In this document: piece by piece, positions 1 through 14,058 of the stretch
Layout: each line of letters opens with the position of its first letter
How positions within the stretch are numbered: position 1 is the first letter of the stretch
Assembly: GCA_029215795.1 (NCBI GenBank)
Contig: JARDYH010000007.1
Span: forward strand, 83,153,763-83,217,762
DNA: 64,000 nt
Reading direction: 5' to 3'
From: Anniella stebbinsi
Lineage: Eukaryota > Chordata > Lepidosauria > Squamata > Anniellidae
The notes under the pieces: model-generated
Told to the model about the DNA's origin: nothing
Databases searched by the model: none
What the model saw: the letters and a program-made list of their open reading frames with translations, nothing else
Program-made: the position numbers and the translations under genes

Positions 1-449
1 GCTAGAACTGGATTCTTTCAACTTTCTGTTTTCCTAATTTAAAAATATAAATATATCATTTTTAACACTCAGGTCATGAAAGTCTAGCATTGGAGAATTG
101 TTCAGAGCAGCAAACTAATTGATAATGGCAAAATGGCTGACAGACTTCTTCATAGGGGTAAATGGTTAGGGAGACTCATTATATACCCTGCTCTTTAGAA
201 CACAACTATCAATGTAGTTCGTCTGTTCTCTGCTTGCTTCTAAGCTTCAAGAGTGAGAGCAGATATTGGCAATGTAGCAAAAAAGCAAGGACTTTTCTCC
301 CAAACATCTTGCCGTATTGCAGGAGTGTATTGCTCTCCACAGGATATCGATTCTGTGTAGACAAGGCCAGAAATTTGGTTCAAAGGCCATAGCCGAAGCT
401 CTCTGGGTGGCTTACATAGGATTAAAACAATTAAAAACAATATACAAAA

Positions 450-688
450 ATGTATTACTTATTTATTTTATTTATTTGTTACATATATATATATACAGCC
501 TTTCCTCCAAGGAGCTCAAGGTGGCTTACAGGGTCCTCCTCCTCTCCATTTTATCCCCACAGCAGCCCTGTGAGGTAGGTTAGGCTGAGACTCAGTCACC
601 CAGTGAGTTTCATGGCTAAATGGGAACTAGAATCCAGGTTTCCGGAGTCCCAGTCCAACTCTCTTAACCAGTGTACTATACTGGCTCT
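450..688 (-). mobile_element. MIR-like CORE-SINE, antisense
   Basis: Read on the minus strand, it has a tRNA-like head (actggttaagagagttggac, then a degenerate B box), the core text ctcactgggtgac and cctaacctacctcacaggg, and a 3' part ending in A/T-rich simple sequence. The same order is seen in the copies at 16618, 57053 and 57291. The tail and core match the MIR type moved by L2 LINEs (family knowledge). Confidence 0.75.
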
Positions 689-807
689 CAATAATTTGGG
701 CGATGTACAGGTGGGGAGAGAATTGTTTCATTGTTAAATGTGTCTGGGGTGGCTAATTTACTAGTGGGGAAACTCATTAGTAAAGAAGTATTATAGAATC
801 AAAAGAA

Positions 808-905
808 AGGTCTGATTAGATCAGCATCCTGTTTCTCATAGCGGCTGGCCAGATTCTTTCAGGAAGCCCCACAGCCAGGTAAGAAGGCAACAGTACAACT
901 ACAGA
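808..905 (-). mobile_element. CR1-like LINE 3'-end fragment, antisense
   Basis: On the minus strand it resembles the 3' untranslated part seen in sense at 56320-56580: a 'gttggccactg...gaacaggatgctg' theme. It is short and diverged. Confidence 0.45.
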
Positions 906-3124
906 TGTGTGCAACTCTGGGTTTTAAGGCATCACCATTGCTGGATGGGGAATGCCGGGAGTTGTAGGACCTTCTTCTGTCTAAACATGCAGAAGGTTGT
1001 GTCCCCCTGAAGACCGTTCTGTGGAGGATCTGGCTAAGATGCTGGGGGGTGGGGGGGGAGAGATGACCTCAGGCTGAAAGCTTGCTCATCCAACGTTGCT
1101 GTACCACCACTTGAAGCATTTGAAACGAGGTTATTTTGTGAATAATGGGTCCCATTGCTCACCTGATTTTTAAATTGCGTGATTATCGTGAGGGAATAAA
1201 ACTTGAATTTGTAGTATAGAATCTTAACAAAATATATCATATTAATTATTTGGGGCCCATATCTTCGCATAATCTTGGTGCCATTTATAGGTTTCTTAGT
1301 TCAAATGCTTGAGAGACTTTTGCAATACATTTTTTTAAGGAATGAAATCTGAACTGTTATCTGTAAACCATTTTAAGAAAAAGAAGTTGCCTGCCATAGA
1401 TTTTCTAATGTCAAAGGTTGACTTAATATGAATGCAGCAATGATTAATTTGAGATATTAAATCTATTCAAGCAAGAACGCATGTACATATTGTAATGACT
1501 TCCTTTTCTTACAATTAAAGTAATTGGATTATATTTAATGAGCTATTTACATTTAATAATTAAGAAAAGACTTATCTTTCCAGTATTTCCCAAGTGCGAC
1601 AAACGGAAGGGTGGGGGCACTCAGTACTGGAATATAATTAACAAGCCATAAGTTGAAACTGAAAGAGCTGCTGAGCTGTTGTGGAAAAATCTATTTTATT
1701 TCAGTAATTTAGAATTGTTATTGAAAGACCAGTGCATAATTTAAAATCTGAATTGAGGGAAAAGGTTTATTGCTTTTAGGGACTTGCTTATATGACACAA
1801 TTTTGGGTACATGTCCTGGAGAATGACAGCAGATAGCCATTCCGAGCTAGATATAATGTGAGAGAAAGGAAACGGTATGTAAAAGGAAGATAAAATTGCT
1901 TCTCTTTGTATTTAGGGAACTAAGCCACAGTTTTATAACCTAGCTCGTGTAAATGTTAAGTGTTGGAAAGACACAGGGTATTTCCCAGGTGGAGAAAGCA
2001 ACATACCAACCACATGCAAATGAGAGCGAATGAATCATCTTCAGATGTGTTTAGATAGTGGACCTAATCCAACTTGCAAAAAGGTGCATTAAGTCCTGCC
2101 TGTTTACACACAGGTATGCTATTTATGGAATCCTGTTGGGCATTTGGGGGGGGGGGGGGGAGAACTAATTTCCAATTTACAAATCATTTCTTGTCTGATC
2201 ACCTGGAAGTGTGTATATGTGTGTTTTCCCACAGGCAAATAGTTATTTGTAAGTTTTCTTAATCTCTTTGTAACTCCTGTTGTGGTTCTGAAAGCCATAT
2301 AGTGGGTTTAAGGGTGAGCAATCCTGTGCAGTAGCCTGAACGTCCGCCATGAGAATCAGGAGGGTTACATGTATTTTTCCTTGACTTTGGAAGACTCACT
2401 ACCTTACTTTAAGACTGAATGGCTTAAAGCACAATACTTTTCATGTTTACTCAAAAGAAAGTCCCAGTGAACTCAGTGGGGCTTACTTCCAGGTAATTGT
2501 TATAGGTTTGCATCCGTACAATTAGCATTTCCTTCCTGTATTCTTGCAATGTTGTGCAATAAGGGAGCATGTTCTCGCAGATCAGATGGCAACTGAAATG
2601 CAGTGCTATTCTTGGACGCACACAAAAGAAACTGTGGCTATCAGTCAGACTAGGCTATAGTAAATGGCTACAGTCTCCAGTAGAGTAGAATTGAAATAAT
2701 CCCTGGCTGACAACCCAGAGGCTAAATTTGTTTTCCTGTTGCTATTGCTCCTCAACATCTGGTGACAATGGTGTGGGTTGCATGTAACAACAACCCACCT
2801 TTCAACACTTTTTTTTACATTATTGTGAACAAGGCAGTATGCTGCCCAGTTGCTCACACTGCAAGCAGAAATGACTAAACAACCTTGGATGCTCCATCCC
2901 TGGGTTGTTTGCTCTGATGTGCGAACCGGGAACTTTGGCTTGTCTCCTCCCCCCCGCCACCCCCCACCCCCCAACAAGCCAGAGGAAATTTGTTCTTGGA
3001 TTATTTCTCCGGCTTGCCAGGATACAGAGAAACTAGAGTTTCTGGTTTGCACGTAATGCTAAACTAACCATGGATGGAAGTGTGGTTTAGCAAGTTGTTT
3101 AGCAAGTGGGAGTGATCGCACATT

Positions 3125-3352
3125 GGCTGCATTCAGACAACACGATAGTCAAAGGTGGGATAATAATGAACTTTACAGTTGTTCATCTAGGGAGTACTCC
3201 CCACACAACATGGTAATAAATAATCAACCGTGGTGTGGGTTAGGATCAGCGATGAGTTGACTATGGCAGCATTCGGACGACATGATAGTCAATAGAACTG
3301 ACGATTGTTCCCCCCCCCCCCCCGTTGACTATTGTGTTGTCTGAATTTAGCC
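3125..3352. mobile_element. MITE with 28-bp terminal inverted repeats
   Basis: The left end GGCTGCATTCAGACAACACG (and on to AGTCAA) at 3125-3152 is mirrored at 3325-3352 with few mismatches. The flanks both read ATT, a possible 3-bp target duplication. The interior has further inverted copies of the end and a poly-C run. The ends resemble the GGCCTGTTCAGA family at 19712, 30904 and 40880. Confidence 0.7.
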
Positions 3353-5921
3353 ATTGTGTACCAGTACCCTGCCTCATTTACTACAACTCACTTTAAAAAA
3401 ATGGTGGTTACATTCTAGTTGGCCTATTTGCTATGCAAGCAAAAGTGGTTTAAGATGGACTGGCAGAAAACTGCAATGATTTACCAGTTAGAAAGTTTTG
3501 CCTCCATGCAGCTGTGTGGTCCAGAGCCGGTGCTGGATTCTTTGTCCTTACTTAACATAGAAAGGGGGGGGGGGACAATAAGAATGAGCAACGATTTCAA
3601 GTAAAAACAAGAAATGCTTTCCTACAGGTTCCAGAAGTCTTACAGACTGATGGACATTGATTACTGCACTTATCCATTTTTAATTGGGAGCTTTTCTGTT
3701 CTGAGAATTTAACACTTGACTAACTAAGTTAGCATTTGTCAAGTGTGTTAATGATCGACATATATGTAAACTGATTGATTTTTCTACTGGCAAGCAAACT
3801 ACATTTTGTGTTCATCTCAGTTTCTAAAAAATGTAATTAAAATGTCACAGTCTCAGGACAGGCATGCTCTGAAAAGTAAGTGTAGAAGTGGGTTATAGAT
3901 CTAATCTCTAGTTGTACTTGAAACAGAAAATCCTAGTATTGAATAGATTTATTCAGTGCTTCACCATAATCAACTTCCAAAGAACCAAAGCCTTAGTAAG
4001 TAACATCTTCCTGAGACTCTTCAGAAGGTACACACAATTGAAATTGTTTGGGAAAGGTACTTGGTATTTAAATCTTGCAGCAAGTTAAAAAGCTGTTATG
4101 TAAGGAGTTTAACACAAGTACTTCACAAATCCACCATCTATAAATGCAGATGGCTTAGAGTTTTTATTATATTAAGCGATAGATACCAATTGTTTATATA
4201 TTTATTAATATGTATCTTGATTTTTCTTTCCAAGTCTTTAGACCTCAAGGTTGTAGAAAAATTACTGTACAGCCGTCTCTTTCTGAGGCTATTATTCTGT
4301 TCTCTTCCCCTCCAATTGTCCTTACCAAAAATATTATGTTTATAAAACCCTGAAAGCCAAATGAATAACACAAAATTGCTAAATATGTAATATTAAGCCC
4401 AACAACTTTTTTTTAAACATATGTTGGATTTCCAGTGAGCTACAAAGATATTTCCAGCTTGTGGGTATCAGGATGAATAATAGCCTGGGATTTTCCTAGT
4501 TGCTGCATTCAAGCCCATTGAGCCATGAGAATATTACTCTCCTGATTCTTTGGAGAGAAATAAAATCTGCTCTGAGGGAGTGGTATGGGCCATACAAAAG
4601 CAAATTCTTCTTCTTGTGAGTAGGAAATGAGAGAGTTTAGGGTTGTCGTATTTGTGGTGGATATCCCTGCGCAAAGCCTCTTTGGACTGTTGGGAAAAGA
4701 GTAACCTGCTAAAACCCTGTTGCTGCCCTTTCCTGCCAATTATTTGTCTGCTAGCTCTGGCTGGACAGTTAATGACAGATAAATCCATGATACGGAATGG
4801 TGGGAGAGAATAAATGCTCATTACAGGTGGAAAGGAATAATATGTGGCATCACGTGGCAGTTGTTTCATAATTATCACTCTACTGCTGATTGCTAATGCA
4901 CCTCCCTTAGGTTGGTCTATAATTGCTATGCCCTGGATTTACAGCATTCCCCTCTTTGTGGCCGCATCTGTGAATTTTGCTTGCAGCCCTCGACTGAACA
5001 TCCTTTTTTATTTTCTGGTCTCTGTTTGTCTTTTCCTGGTTTCCCCCTTGCTTTTCAGATTTGCGTAAAGCCAGTCTCTTCCCCGCTGTTTCACAGAGGA
5101 ACCGTTACTGCTGAGGGAAGCTTGAAAACATAAAGCTAGTTGTCTTAAGAGGTTGGAAGGAACAGTTGGCCTGTGCTGGCAGAATGCAACGAGACCTCTA
5201 ACTCCGTGGTCCAATGGGGATTTTAGATTTGATTATTGCCTCCTTCTCTTGCTTCCAAACCTTCTGCTGTGTCTAAGCCACCTTTGGGCAGTCTGAATAG
5301 CTGTCTCTGTGGAGGTTATGCCGGAGGCATGTTCTGCTTGGTTTTGCTGCATGGTTCTGTAAGGGGCGATGTGGGGGGGGGGGGGTTGTTTGTAACTAGA
5401 TGTGCTTCAGGGACTCTTACCTTGAATGTGCAGGGTGGAATGCCATCGGAGTCATTGTAATAGTGTTCGGGTGTGGATTCCAAAAGATTCCTGACGTTGA
5501 GGGGGGTGGTTTCTTGATAGGAGACAGCTAATGTGGCAATGCTGATTTTAAGGTTTTTCACACAGATGGTGTCTGAGAGCTAACATTTCACATTAAAATA
5601 TCTGAAATTAGTGATTTCCGCACATGCCCCTGTCCTCTCCTCCCTTCTCTTCCCCTTTAAATAACTGGTGAAACAGACTCCTGATTTCCTCTAGAAACTT
5701 ATCTGTAGCTTTTCTTGCAGTTATTTTAGGGGAGGGTGGAGCACTTTGGCTTCCTTCCTTTCTGGGTTCAGTGATTGCTTTCAAGTGGGCGGCAGGGGGC
5801 AGAGGGTGAAAGGGAGGGAACCTCAGTGGTTTGGTACCAAAGGATTAGTCACATGAGATGGTCCTTCTGGGAGAGTATTTGTGATCTTTGATGAGAATAT
5901 ATTGGTTTGGTTGTTCAGGAA

Positions 5922-5939
5922 CGTGTGTGTGTGTGTGTG
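5922..5939. repeat. (GT)n microsatellite
   Basis: A pure dinucleotide run of about nine units, starting acGTGTGT and ending GTGTGTGc, within intron 1. Confidence 0.9.
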
Positions 5940-6368
5940 CGCTCATGTGTACAGTATTTTAGAATAGTTTCCTCAACCTCTTGGGCAAGTTAGTATTATG
6001 CTTACGTCATTCCCCGTCAAAGCCCCCACTTTGATACTCAAGTCCTTAGGGTCCTTATGAACACCAATTTGGTAACATTTCGAACCCACCTTAATAATGC
6101 CTGCATACAAGTAATGGTAAGCTTCCTACAACCAAACCTGCCGTTGATGCATTGTGGGCAAGTGGGAAACTTCTGCCTCTTGATGTGGCTGCTGTTAGGA
6201 GCTCAAAATAGCCAGTAAGCCACGTACATGGACCACAGCATAGCCATTTCTGCTTTCTGAAGGCTAAATAAGCCACCACTGAGGATTACATCAGCGTATG
6301 ACTTAAGAGTCTCGCCTGGTGCCACAAGCTAGAAAGACTGTTGTTGTAGGATCTTGGGTCAAAATCAA

Positions 6369-6494
6369 CCTCCCCCAGCCTGGTTCTCCCCCCCCCCCCC
6401 CAGATGTTTTGGACTAAAACCTCCAGCATTCCTGACCATTGCTGATGGGAGCTAAAGTCCAAAACATCTGGAGAGCACCAGGTTGAGGCAGGCT
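6369..6494. mobile_element. Palindromic MITE (aacctggtgccctccag type)
   Basis: The two arms read ...agatgttttggact and agtccaaaacatct..., ending in ...caccaggttgaggcagg, so the unit folds on itself. Related copies are at 30107 (half), 40021, 41606, 43121, 57926 and 58398. A poly-C run interrupts the left arm. Confidence 0.7.
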
Positions 6495-7004
6495 GCTATA
6501 GGTCAAATGTTGGAAGTAAGGGAAAACAACACCAGAACCACACAGTCGACAGGTGACTCTGGTGCTGTTTTCCCTTGCCAGCGCCACGGGAAGCAGACCA
6601 TTTCAGAGACACTTGTACAGAGACTGTGCCCTAGGTATGAAAGCAAGTGGCAAAACTTGGAATACTTTTGGCACTGCCTTCTAACATTTTTAAACAAAGA
6701 AGAATCCCCTCTCCTCATTTTCCAAAGAGCAAAACTAGGGCACAGCCCAAAATTTGGGAAGCAATATGTTCCTCTTTTTCAGTATGACTGTTGCGAGTAG
6801 TGATTCTCCCTGCCCACACTTTTTCTTCGCTGCAGGCTTATGTTTGCATTTCTGTTTCCTTTTTTTGTTTTATCTCCTCTTCCCTCCCCCCCCCCCACAT
6901 TTCTCTTTCCCCCCTGCACATTTCTACTGTTCTTATGTATTTCTTGTATACTTTGGACAAAATTTAACACTAAAAGATAGGGTGTGTTGCGTTCTTACTG
7001 ATTT

Positions 7005-7165
7005 ATTGATTTATTTATTATAGCACTTTTATTCCACCCTTTAGCCAGAAAATGCTCTCAAGGCAGCTTACAAAAATGTTTCTTAAGACAGTCCCTGCCC
7101 GCAGTCTTATAATCTAATAAACATGACACAACAGGAAAGGGGGTTGAAAGGGAGGAGCGGGGGTG
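7005..7165 (-). mobile_element. LINE 3' end, antisense
   Basis: On the minus strand this ends in a (TAAA)n-like tail preceded by text for a 'gccgcctt...gggtggaataaaag' 3' end, as in the L2/CR1 group of squamates. It is only the extreme 3' end, with no coding part. Confidence 0.5.
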
Positions 7166-10100
7166 GGGAGCAAATTTAGGCACTAGATCGTGGACACAGT
7201 GGAAGGGCTGCCACATCCTCTCTCTCTAATAGCCTCATACAGATCCAGGCATGAGAGAGGGGATGCCTGACTGCTGCTTCCTTTCACTCTGATGGCCTCA
7301 GCAGCAACAGTTGGTAGCAGGAGGGAAGAAGACTTTCAGCTGGGCCTGGATCCAGGCATGATGGAGAGGTGCCTGGCTGCTGTTTCCTATCCTCTGCTCC
7401 TACAAGGAAGCATTAGAAATAATTTATTAAAGAGGACACTTAAGCTGATTTTTGAACATCTCTATCTCCTGTGGTAGTGAATGGACTGTGTCTTCTGTCC
7501 AGGAGCATCTCTGCATATGTTACAGGAGATCGTGGTGGGTTCTCCCAACGTGAGTGCATTTAATGGTGTGAGTAGGGGTAAATTTGGTTGGAGCAGTGAT
7601 GCCAGGAGAAGGGATATTTAACAGTTTTCCTACTCCATATCTTCCTCTCAACAGTGATTAGTTTCAAATTGCCAAAGATACAGGTGTCTGTATCCTGCCC
7701 ATGCTTTCCTCCTAAAGGGGACACCCTGTCTTCTAGCACTGCTTTTCTGACCTAACTTGTAGCTCCGGAAGCTATTCAGAATACAAGTAAATAAATTGGG
7801 AGATCTGTGATCGTAGATCTCCCACATCATGTGTAGTTTGGCCCTAGGAATCACATCAAAACTGGAAGCTTGAGGGTCCTCGGATCCTTACAGAAGCTTT
7901 TTTTGTGGCTCTGGATTTTGTTATATGAGTAAAGAGTACTTTTGGAACACTCCTGGACTTAAATGTATGTGGTTTTGAATTTTTACTAAACCTCCAGGTG
8001 GTGTGTTTGTGTGTAGCGTTTATGAATCGTCCCCCAATGCTTAAGAACAGAAGACTACAGTAAAACCATAATAAAGCAACATCACCCCTAGCTTCCAGGT
8101 AACAAGAAAAATACAGACCAAAAAGAGCACTTTTCCTCAAAAATTGAGCAAGTAGGAGGGGGGCAGTTTGATTAGGGTTTCCAATTCATTAAAGAATTTT
8201 AGTTGGTCATACTTCTGCCTTGTAAACCAATAAATGAATTGCTTAAATTTGTAGTGTGGATGTATTTTTCAGATTCTAAGAAGTGTGAGCATTTACAATT
8301 TAAGAAAGAAGCGCTTTCCCTCACTGCTAGTAGGACAAGCCATCTTCAATAGCATGTCTGGTCCTGATATTACCCTATCATGTGTATTATTTACCATGGC
8401 TTCAGCAACCTTCTTTGGAATGAATGTTACCAAGAGCTCATGGGATGTGGTTCCTTGAAGCAGCTGAAGGGAGGAAAACCAAATACCACATCACATTTGA
8501 AAGGTTAAGAAAATAGTACCAAATAATGCATTGTATCATTTACCAATAATCATGTTCCAAAATAATGTGCTAATTCATATTATAGTAACACACTGAAACT
8601 AAAATTAATTATTGGAATTGGAATTAAGCATGCCATTAATTCTCAACACACACCTCAGTTAATCAACTAAAGCTGAGAAATGGACTGTAAGGGAATGATT
8701 CAGGTTCCCCACTGTGTTCTTCCCTGCCATCAGGCCTGTGTTTTTTAAAATCTTCAGAAATTATATGACAGGCTTTGTTAACGAGAGTATTACACATCTC
8801 TGGATGCCACCAACAAGTATAGGACACGGATCTGTTAAGCATTTTCTGAGCAGTTCTAGTAGCATTGCAATTCGCAGTTCCACTAGCCTTGAAATTTATG
8901 AAATGCCTGTTAACCCAGCAACTAGAGTTTATTTCTATAAGTCTCACAAAGCCAGACTGTTACTGTCTTGCCTCCAGTAAATTTAGGAAAATTAAATGAT
9001 TGTATGTAGCTTTATGTTCTTTTCCCTTGTAATATACTGCCGGTCAGCTTTTTATTTTGCTTTAATAACAAATCTGGTTTTATTAGCCCTTGTTACTTTT
9101 CTTTTCAGTTTAGCAATTTAATGCTTTGCATTTCATGGATATGTATGTAGGTTATTTGCAAACATTTCCCACAAGTGTGCAGTGTACACTCAAGTAAACT
9201 CATAGACGAAGTTCTTAAACCTGATCCATTCCTGGAATTGTGGCTACTTTTTATTTGCTCTTGTTATTGAACCCTTTAGAAAAAAAAAATATGACAAAAA
9301 GCAGTGGGGATATTGCAAGGATTTTGTGCTTTTTGTCTAGAGGCCCTTGAAGAGTTGCAAAAGATATTGCACATTTTCTTTTCTTTCCCTTCTGTCTTTG
9401 CTGTTTGTTTATATTCACCTATTTGATTTCTGTCCTGACACTATTGCTACCTGGGTCTCTAGCCCCATAGATGTGAGCTGTACATGTAGCTGTTTTGCTG
9501 TGGTGTGCAGGATATGTTGGCGCAAATAAGGTAGAACCACATGTTATGCGTAGCGCAGGGCTGTTGCCAAAAAAAAATGGCATTTTCATATCAAAGTTTT
9601 GCTCTTCCCTGTATTGTTCAGAGTCACTTATTCCATCTTCTCTACATCACATTGGGCATTTTCCTCCCCCTCACTTCAAGCAGCCAATAATATGAGGCAT
9701 ATGTGGGGAAACTCAGTATGATGGTTAACAGTGCTGGGCAAGTGATCCTCAGCATTACATAGGAGACTCAGCACAGGGATGTTGTTTTCAGCGTGTTTCG
9801 TCCTTCAACAGGAATAGAAATGTCTAAGTGGCCATGAACAGCCAAGCAAATATGACTGTAGGGACATTGCCTCTATGCAATCTGTGAAGGAAAAACCATG
9901 CATATGAAACTGCCATTCGGCCGAGTTAGGTTCAGATCAGGACTTAGCCAAGAACATAGTGGATGACCTTATGCAAATCCTTTTAGCCTGTTTTATACCT
10001 ACAAAATAGGTAAAGAGCTACCCTGCCGAATCAACACACGATTGAGTGAAAGACGGCTTCCTATACTGAGCAGTATAACAAATTCTCTGACTATTAAAAG

Positions 10101-11729
10101 ATGTAACTAGAAATGTGTCCTTATCAGTGGTTGTGGTCATGGATACAGCAGGCTGGCTAACCTCTGCAATACCCAAGCACCAGGCAACCCATTAAGAGGT
10201 AGAGGTATTCCTGTCAAGATTTCCTAGCTCTTCTTGGCTCAGGCTGTTAATTTCTTGAGGATTTTTGTAACCTCGTGTTACACATAAAACCTTGGATGCT
10301 GTTCTGTGCCCTCTGGATCTTGAACTCTTCTGCAGTAGCAGTTCAAATTTGGAAATTCAGATTTTTGGCTTGGGAGGTAATTAGCAAAAGCTAATATCGG
10401 CTTCAGTCCCTTAACACCCTGATAGAAGAGCATCCAGGAATGACTCCTGGACCTCAGAGATAAGCTGCCAGCTGCCACAGAGACTCTAAAAGGGTGGTTC
10501 AAAGTCAAGCACAAACAGCTGACTTTTTTTTTTTTAAGAGTCTTGGTTTGTTGCTGTTGGTGACAGGAAGCCATGTTCCCCAAGCTGTCAGCTTCCTGCT
10601 TTTTTTCCCCATTCTATCCACAGCAGATCAGAGTCTTTGTCATAAGACAGCTGTCTCCTCCGGCAGAGCTGTTTGCCATCTGACCTAGGAGGGGGGGTCT
10701 TCCCTTGTCCTTTTAAGAAATTAGCCAACAAATTGCAGAGTACTTTATTTTCACTAGTTGGATAATCTCATAAACACTTGGCATACAGGCAGTATAAATG
10801 CACTACATTTGCTGGGAATTGGGCGGTTATTTTTTTTGTAATGGGGTGGGATGTCAGTGAACAAAAGATTAACATTCTTGCTTATTTTTTTGTGCATGTG
10901 TTGATGTTTTTAAACCCAAACTATGAAATAGAAGTAAAGTGCTGCTTGCTTCCAAGGATTGGGTTAAGATAATTGCAAATACATTGATACGGTCATTTTC
11001 TGGGAGCGCAAATTGTGTTTCTCTGGAAATTCCTCTCAAAGCTTGTATTTTAATTTCTAGAGGTAAGATCTTCCTCAGACAAGGATTGGACACTCACTGC
11101 TGAATGTCCTTAGCAAAGCTATTGGTGTGCATGTAGGCTACAGTACCTTTCAAACTGCAGCTGCCTTAGTGGGAAAACCTTCCATTACAAGGGACTTTGG
11201 GGGAAATGGCGCAGCCCTCTGGCTAAGAAGCAGTTGTTAGCAAGCTTCCTGGTCAGCTAAAAGCGCTTCCTGTTTTCTCATGAGAGCCCAGCTTGTCTGG
11301 CATGAGAGAAATGTTTAACCCTTTCCCAACTGAAATCCAGAACAGTAGTGGCATTGGCGTTTCTGTCAGCCTTACATCCTTTGGGTGAAATGTTCAGTGG
11401 CTGTTGAAAGAGCTCATCTAGATGGTTTTGAACATATGGATGGTGGACAGATTACAGCAGCCCTATATGCATTATTGTTATCTGGGAAATGTCCAGTTGG
11501 TCTCCTGGCTTCTCTGCAACAAGCTACAAAACGCCAGGCTCCTTATTTTGAAACTGCAGTTCTGGTAGCTTTGGGAGTGTGGAGGGGAGGGAGGGGTGCA
11601 GCGACTTAGATAAAGCTGATTTCAGAACAGGGAAATGGATGCTGTGCCTGGGATCTGCAGCTGAGTAATCCTTTTCCTGTTTGGGGAATGTTTTTTATCT
11701 TTCAGAACACCGCCTGAAGCTAGTCCACC

Positions 11730-11859
11730 ATGCCATTAGTAACAAGAAACATCGAGCCAAGGCACCTGTGCCGCCAGACATTGCCCAATGTTCGGAATGA
11801 GCTGGAATGCGTGACCAACATCACCCTGGCAAATGTCATTCGACAGCTGGGCAGCCTGA
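11730..11859 (+). CDS. WASF2: WASF2 exon 2 (first coding exon, residues 1-43)
   Basis: The acceptor tttttatctttcag ends at 11705, leaving 24 nt of 5' UTR. The ATG at 11730 sits in a good Kozak context (tccaccATGc). The peptide starts [20 protein letters not shown], the conserved WAVE N terminus. It forms the first helix of the WAVE homology domain, which binds ABI and BRICK1 in the WAVE regulatory complex. The exon ends after CTGA, with donor GTGAGT at 11860. The leftover single base is completed by exon 3 to give Leu-Ser-Lys. The open frame runs on into the intron to 11912, but that tail (EYHGKPACC...) is read-through and not protein. Confidence 0.96.
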
Positions 11860-13287
11860 GTGAGTACCATGGCAAGCCTGCGTGCTGCCCTCAGGAGCTG
11901 TTGGGCTCTTGATTCAGCTGCCTTCTCTCCTTGTGTTCCTATTTCTCCCCCATCTGTCTTCCGTGGGTAGTGCTAAAAGATTTTCCTGGTAAAAACCTTT
12001 GTGAACTTTGATCGGAAGCACACATGGGATGAGTACAAGGTGGGTTTCTTAAATGGCCCTGCATACAGAAACCCTGGGCTGAGAAGCTCAAGTATGTTGA
12101 GCACATTATCAAGCCTCGCCCATTTGTTTTCAGTGCCCAGTGTAAATGTATTCACTTATCAGCATCCTGTCAAGATACAGGAACTTAATGATTTAGATTT
12201 AAACATATTGCATTGCTTACTTGAAATTCCCCAAAGAGGCTACAAGCAAGCCAATCATAAGCCTCAGGTAATTGGTATTTTTGTGTTGTAATATTTCCAC
12301 AGATGACCAATATGAGCAACTGGTTTTGGCTGTTTATTTAGCTGGCTAGTAGCCTTGTAAAAGGGCAGGGTTAAAACTTTAGACCGAGGCTAGATGAAGA
12401 AAGAAATCAGCCAGTCTGCCTTCATTTTACCCCTTTTAAGATTGTTATGGAAATTGAGTAATTGTTTAACCTACTCATTGCAACAGACTTCATTTTTCAA
12501 AATGTTTTACGGGGGTAACTCATTTGCTCCTTACAAACTTGTGAGGTAGGAAGTCAGAAAGTGATTTGCGGAGGCTATGCAGGGAGTGTTAAGGTTCAAT
12601 ACCTGGCTGGATTGATTTCCATCAATTTTCTCATCTTGAAATCCATGTATTTCCTGAGCAGGCATGTATACTGCCTGGTTGGTACAACAATTAGAACATA
12701 CTGATTTGTTACTAAACAGCCTTTATATAATAATATAGGTGCAGAATCCAAAGCCTTCAGTCCCATAAATCACATGCCTCTTTCACTGACACTGTCTTCT
12801 GTTTGGCTGGCTTTCTCCATACATATACAAGAATACTAAACACGTTCACTTATTGGAAGGCTAACGGAAGTCTCATTGTACAAGGTTGAACATTTCTGAG
12901 TAAACATGCACAATACTGGGCTCTAAGTACCCAGATCTTTGTAGAACAAGGGCTGTTAATTCCAGGAAAACGTGTTTCTCCATGAGATGGAATGTAAATG
13001 TGCATGCTGTTGGTTTAATAGACTCAAATGCTTGTATTGTGGGAACGAAAAACCATGTGGAACTCATGTAGTTGGAAGGCATAAAATAGACCACCTGTTT
13101 AGGTTCAGTAGATGATCCTAGCAAGATGCTGAGAGGTGTCTTCTGGATCCTGTTGATTTTAGTAGGAAACCCACAACAATAAATTCAGTACATGGCTTAA
13201 TGGCTGCATTAGCCATATGACACCTATAATGTTTAACCTCAAGCTAAGTTTTATAGTTCATTTTCTGACATTTGAAACTCTCTGTAA

Positions 13288-13709
13288 CTGGTTCGTATGA
13301 TGAAACAACCCACTGTTAACAAACCATGGGTTGTTTGTGAACATGCAGAAGCAAGCAAGCGTGCTGGCTCCTGACCGCTCACCCGCTTCCACTTTGCTAA
13401 ACAATCCAGGAGCATTCCGTTCATGCTGAGCTCCAAACAGAGAACTCTGGGGTGTCGAGGGAGAAACAGCTCAGACTTTTAACCCATAGTTTGTGGTTGG
13501 GTTAAAACTCTGGGCTGTTTCTTCATCAACAACTCAAGAGTTGTTGGTTTGGAATTCAGCATGAACAGAGCGCTTCTGAGTTATTTAGAATAGCAAAAGC
13601 GAGTGAATGGTCAGGAACCATCATGTTCTCTCTCTCTCTCCTGACTGCTCACGAACAACCCACAGTTGTTTGATAACTGTTATCTGTGTTGTTTAATCAT
13701 CTGAACCGG
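13288..13709. mobile_element. Long imperfect palindrome (about 420 bp), MITE-like
   Basis: The outer arms ggttcgtatgatgaaacaac (13290) and the reverse complement of gttgtttaatcatctgaacc (13688-13707) pair, and pairing continues inward with gaps to a centre near 13500. The text has many gtttaac/gttaaac words. No target duplication could be fixed. Confidence 0.6.
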
Positions 13710-14058
13710 ATCAATGCGTTTAGATGATTACAATCCAGTTTGAAGATATTATTGGCATGTGCTTTAATGTGCTTGTATTCAGACTTCTTTTTAAACCAGG
13801 TTATTTTTAAAGAGATAGCTAACAATACTTCAGATTCTTAAAACATAACAAATTGTTTTTTAAAAAAACAGAAATCCACTTGACTAAGCAGAGACTGCTC
13901 AGGGACTTGGCCTGAAGTGAACTATTCCTATGTTGGTTGGTGGCACTTCTGTGTTCAGTATATCCCCTAGTACGCTGGTGACTCATCAGTTTTCACAGTA
14001 ATAATAATTCATTTACAACAAACTGGACAGTTTTGGAACTTGCATAACAGCTGAGTGC

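Larger units (their letters stand above)
1..11705 (+). other. WASF2 intron 1 (3' part), no gene seen
   Basis: No exon-like open frame with splice borders and no CpG island was found in these 11.7 kb, so they are read as the distal part of the first intron. The stretch holds an antisense MIR-like SINE (450-688), an antisense CR1-like fragment (808-905), a MITE with 28-bp inverted ends (3125-3352), a (GT)n run (5922-5939), a palindromic MITE (6369-6494), and an antisense LINE 3' end (7005-7165). Long poly-G or poly-C runs occur at about 2148, 3311, 3566, 5371 and 6391. The rest looks unique. Confidence 0.7.
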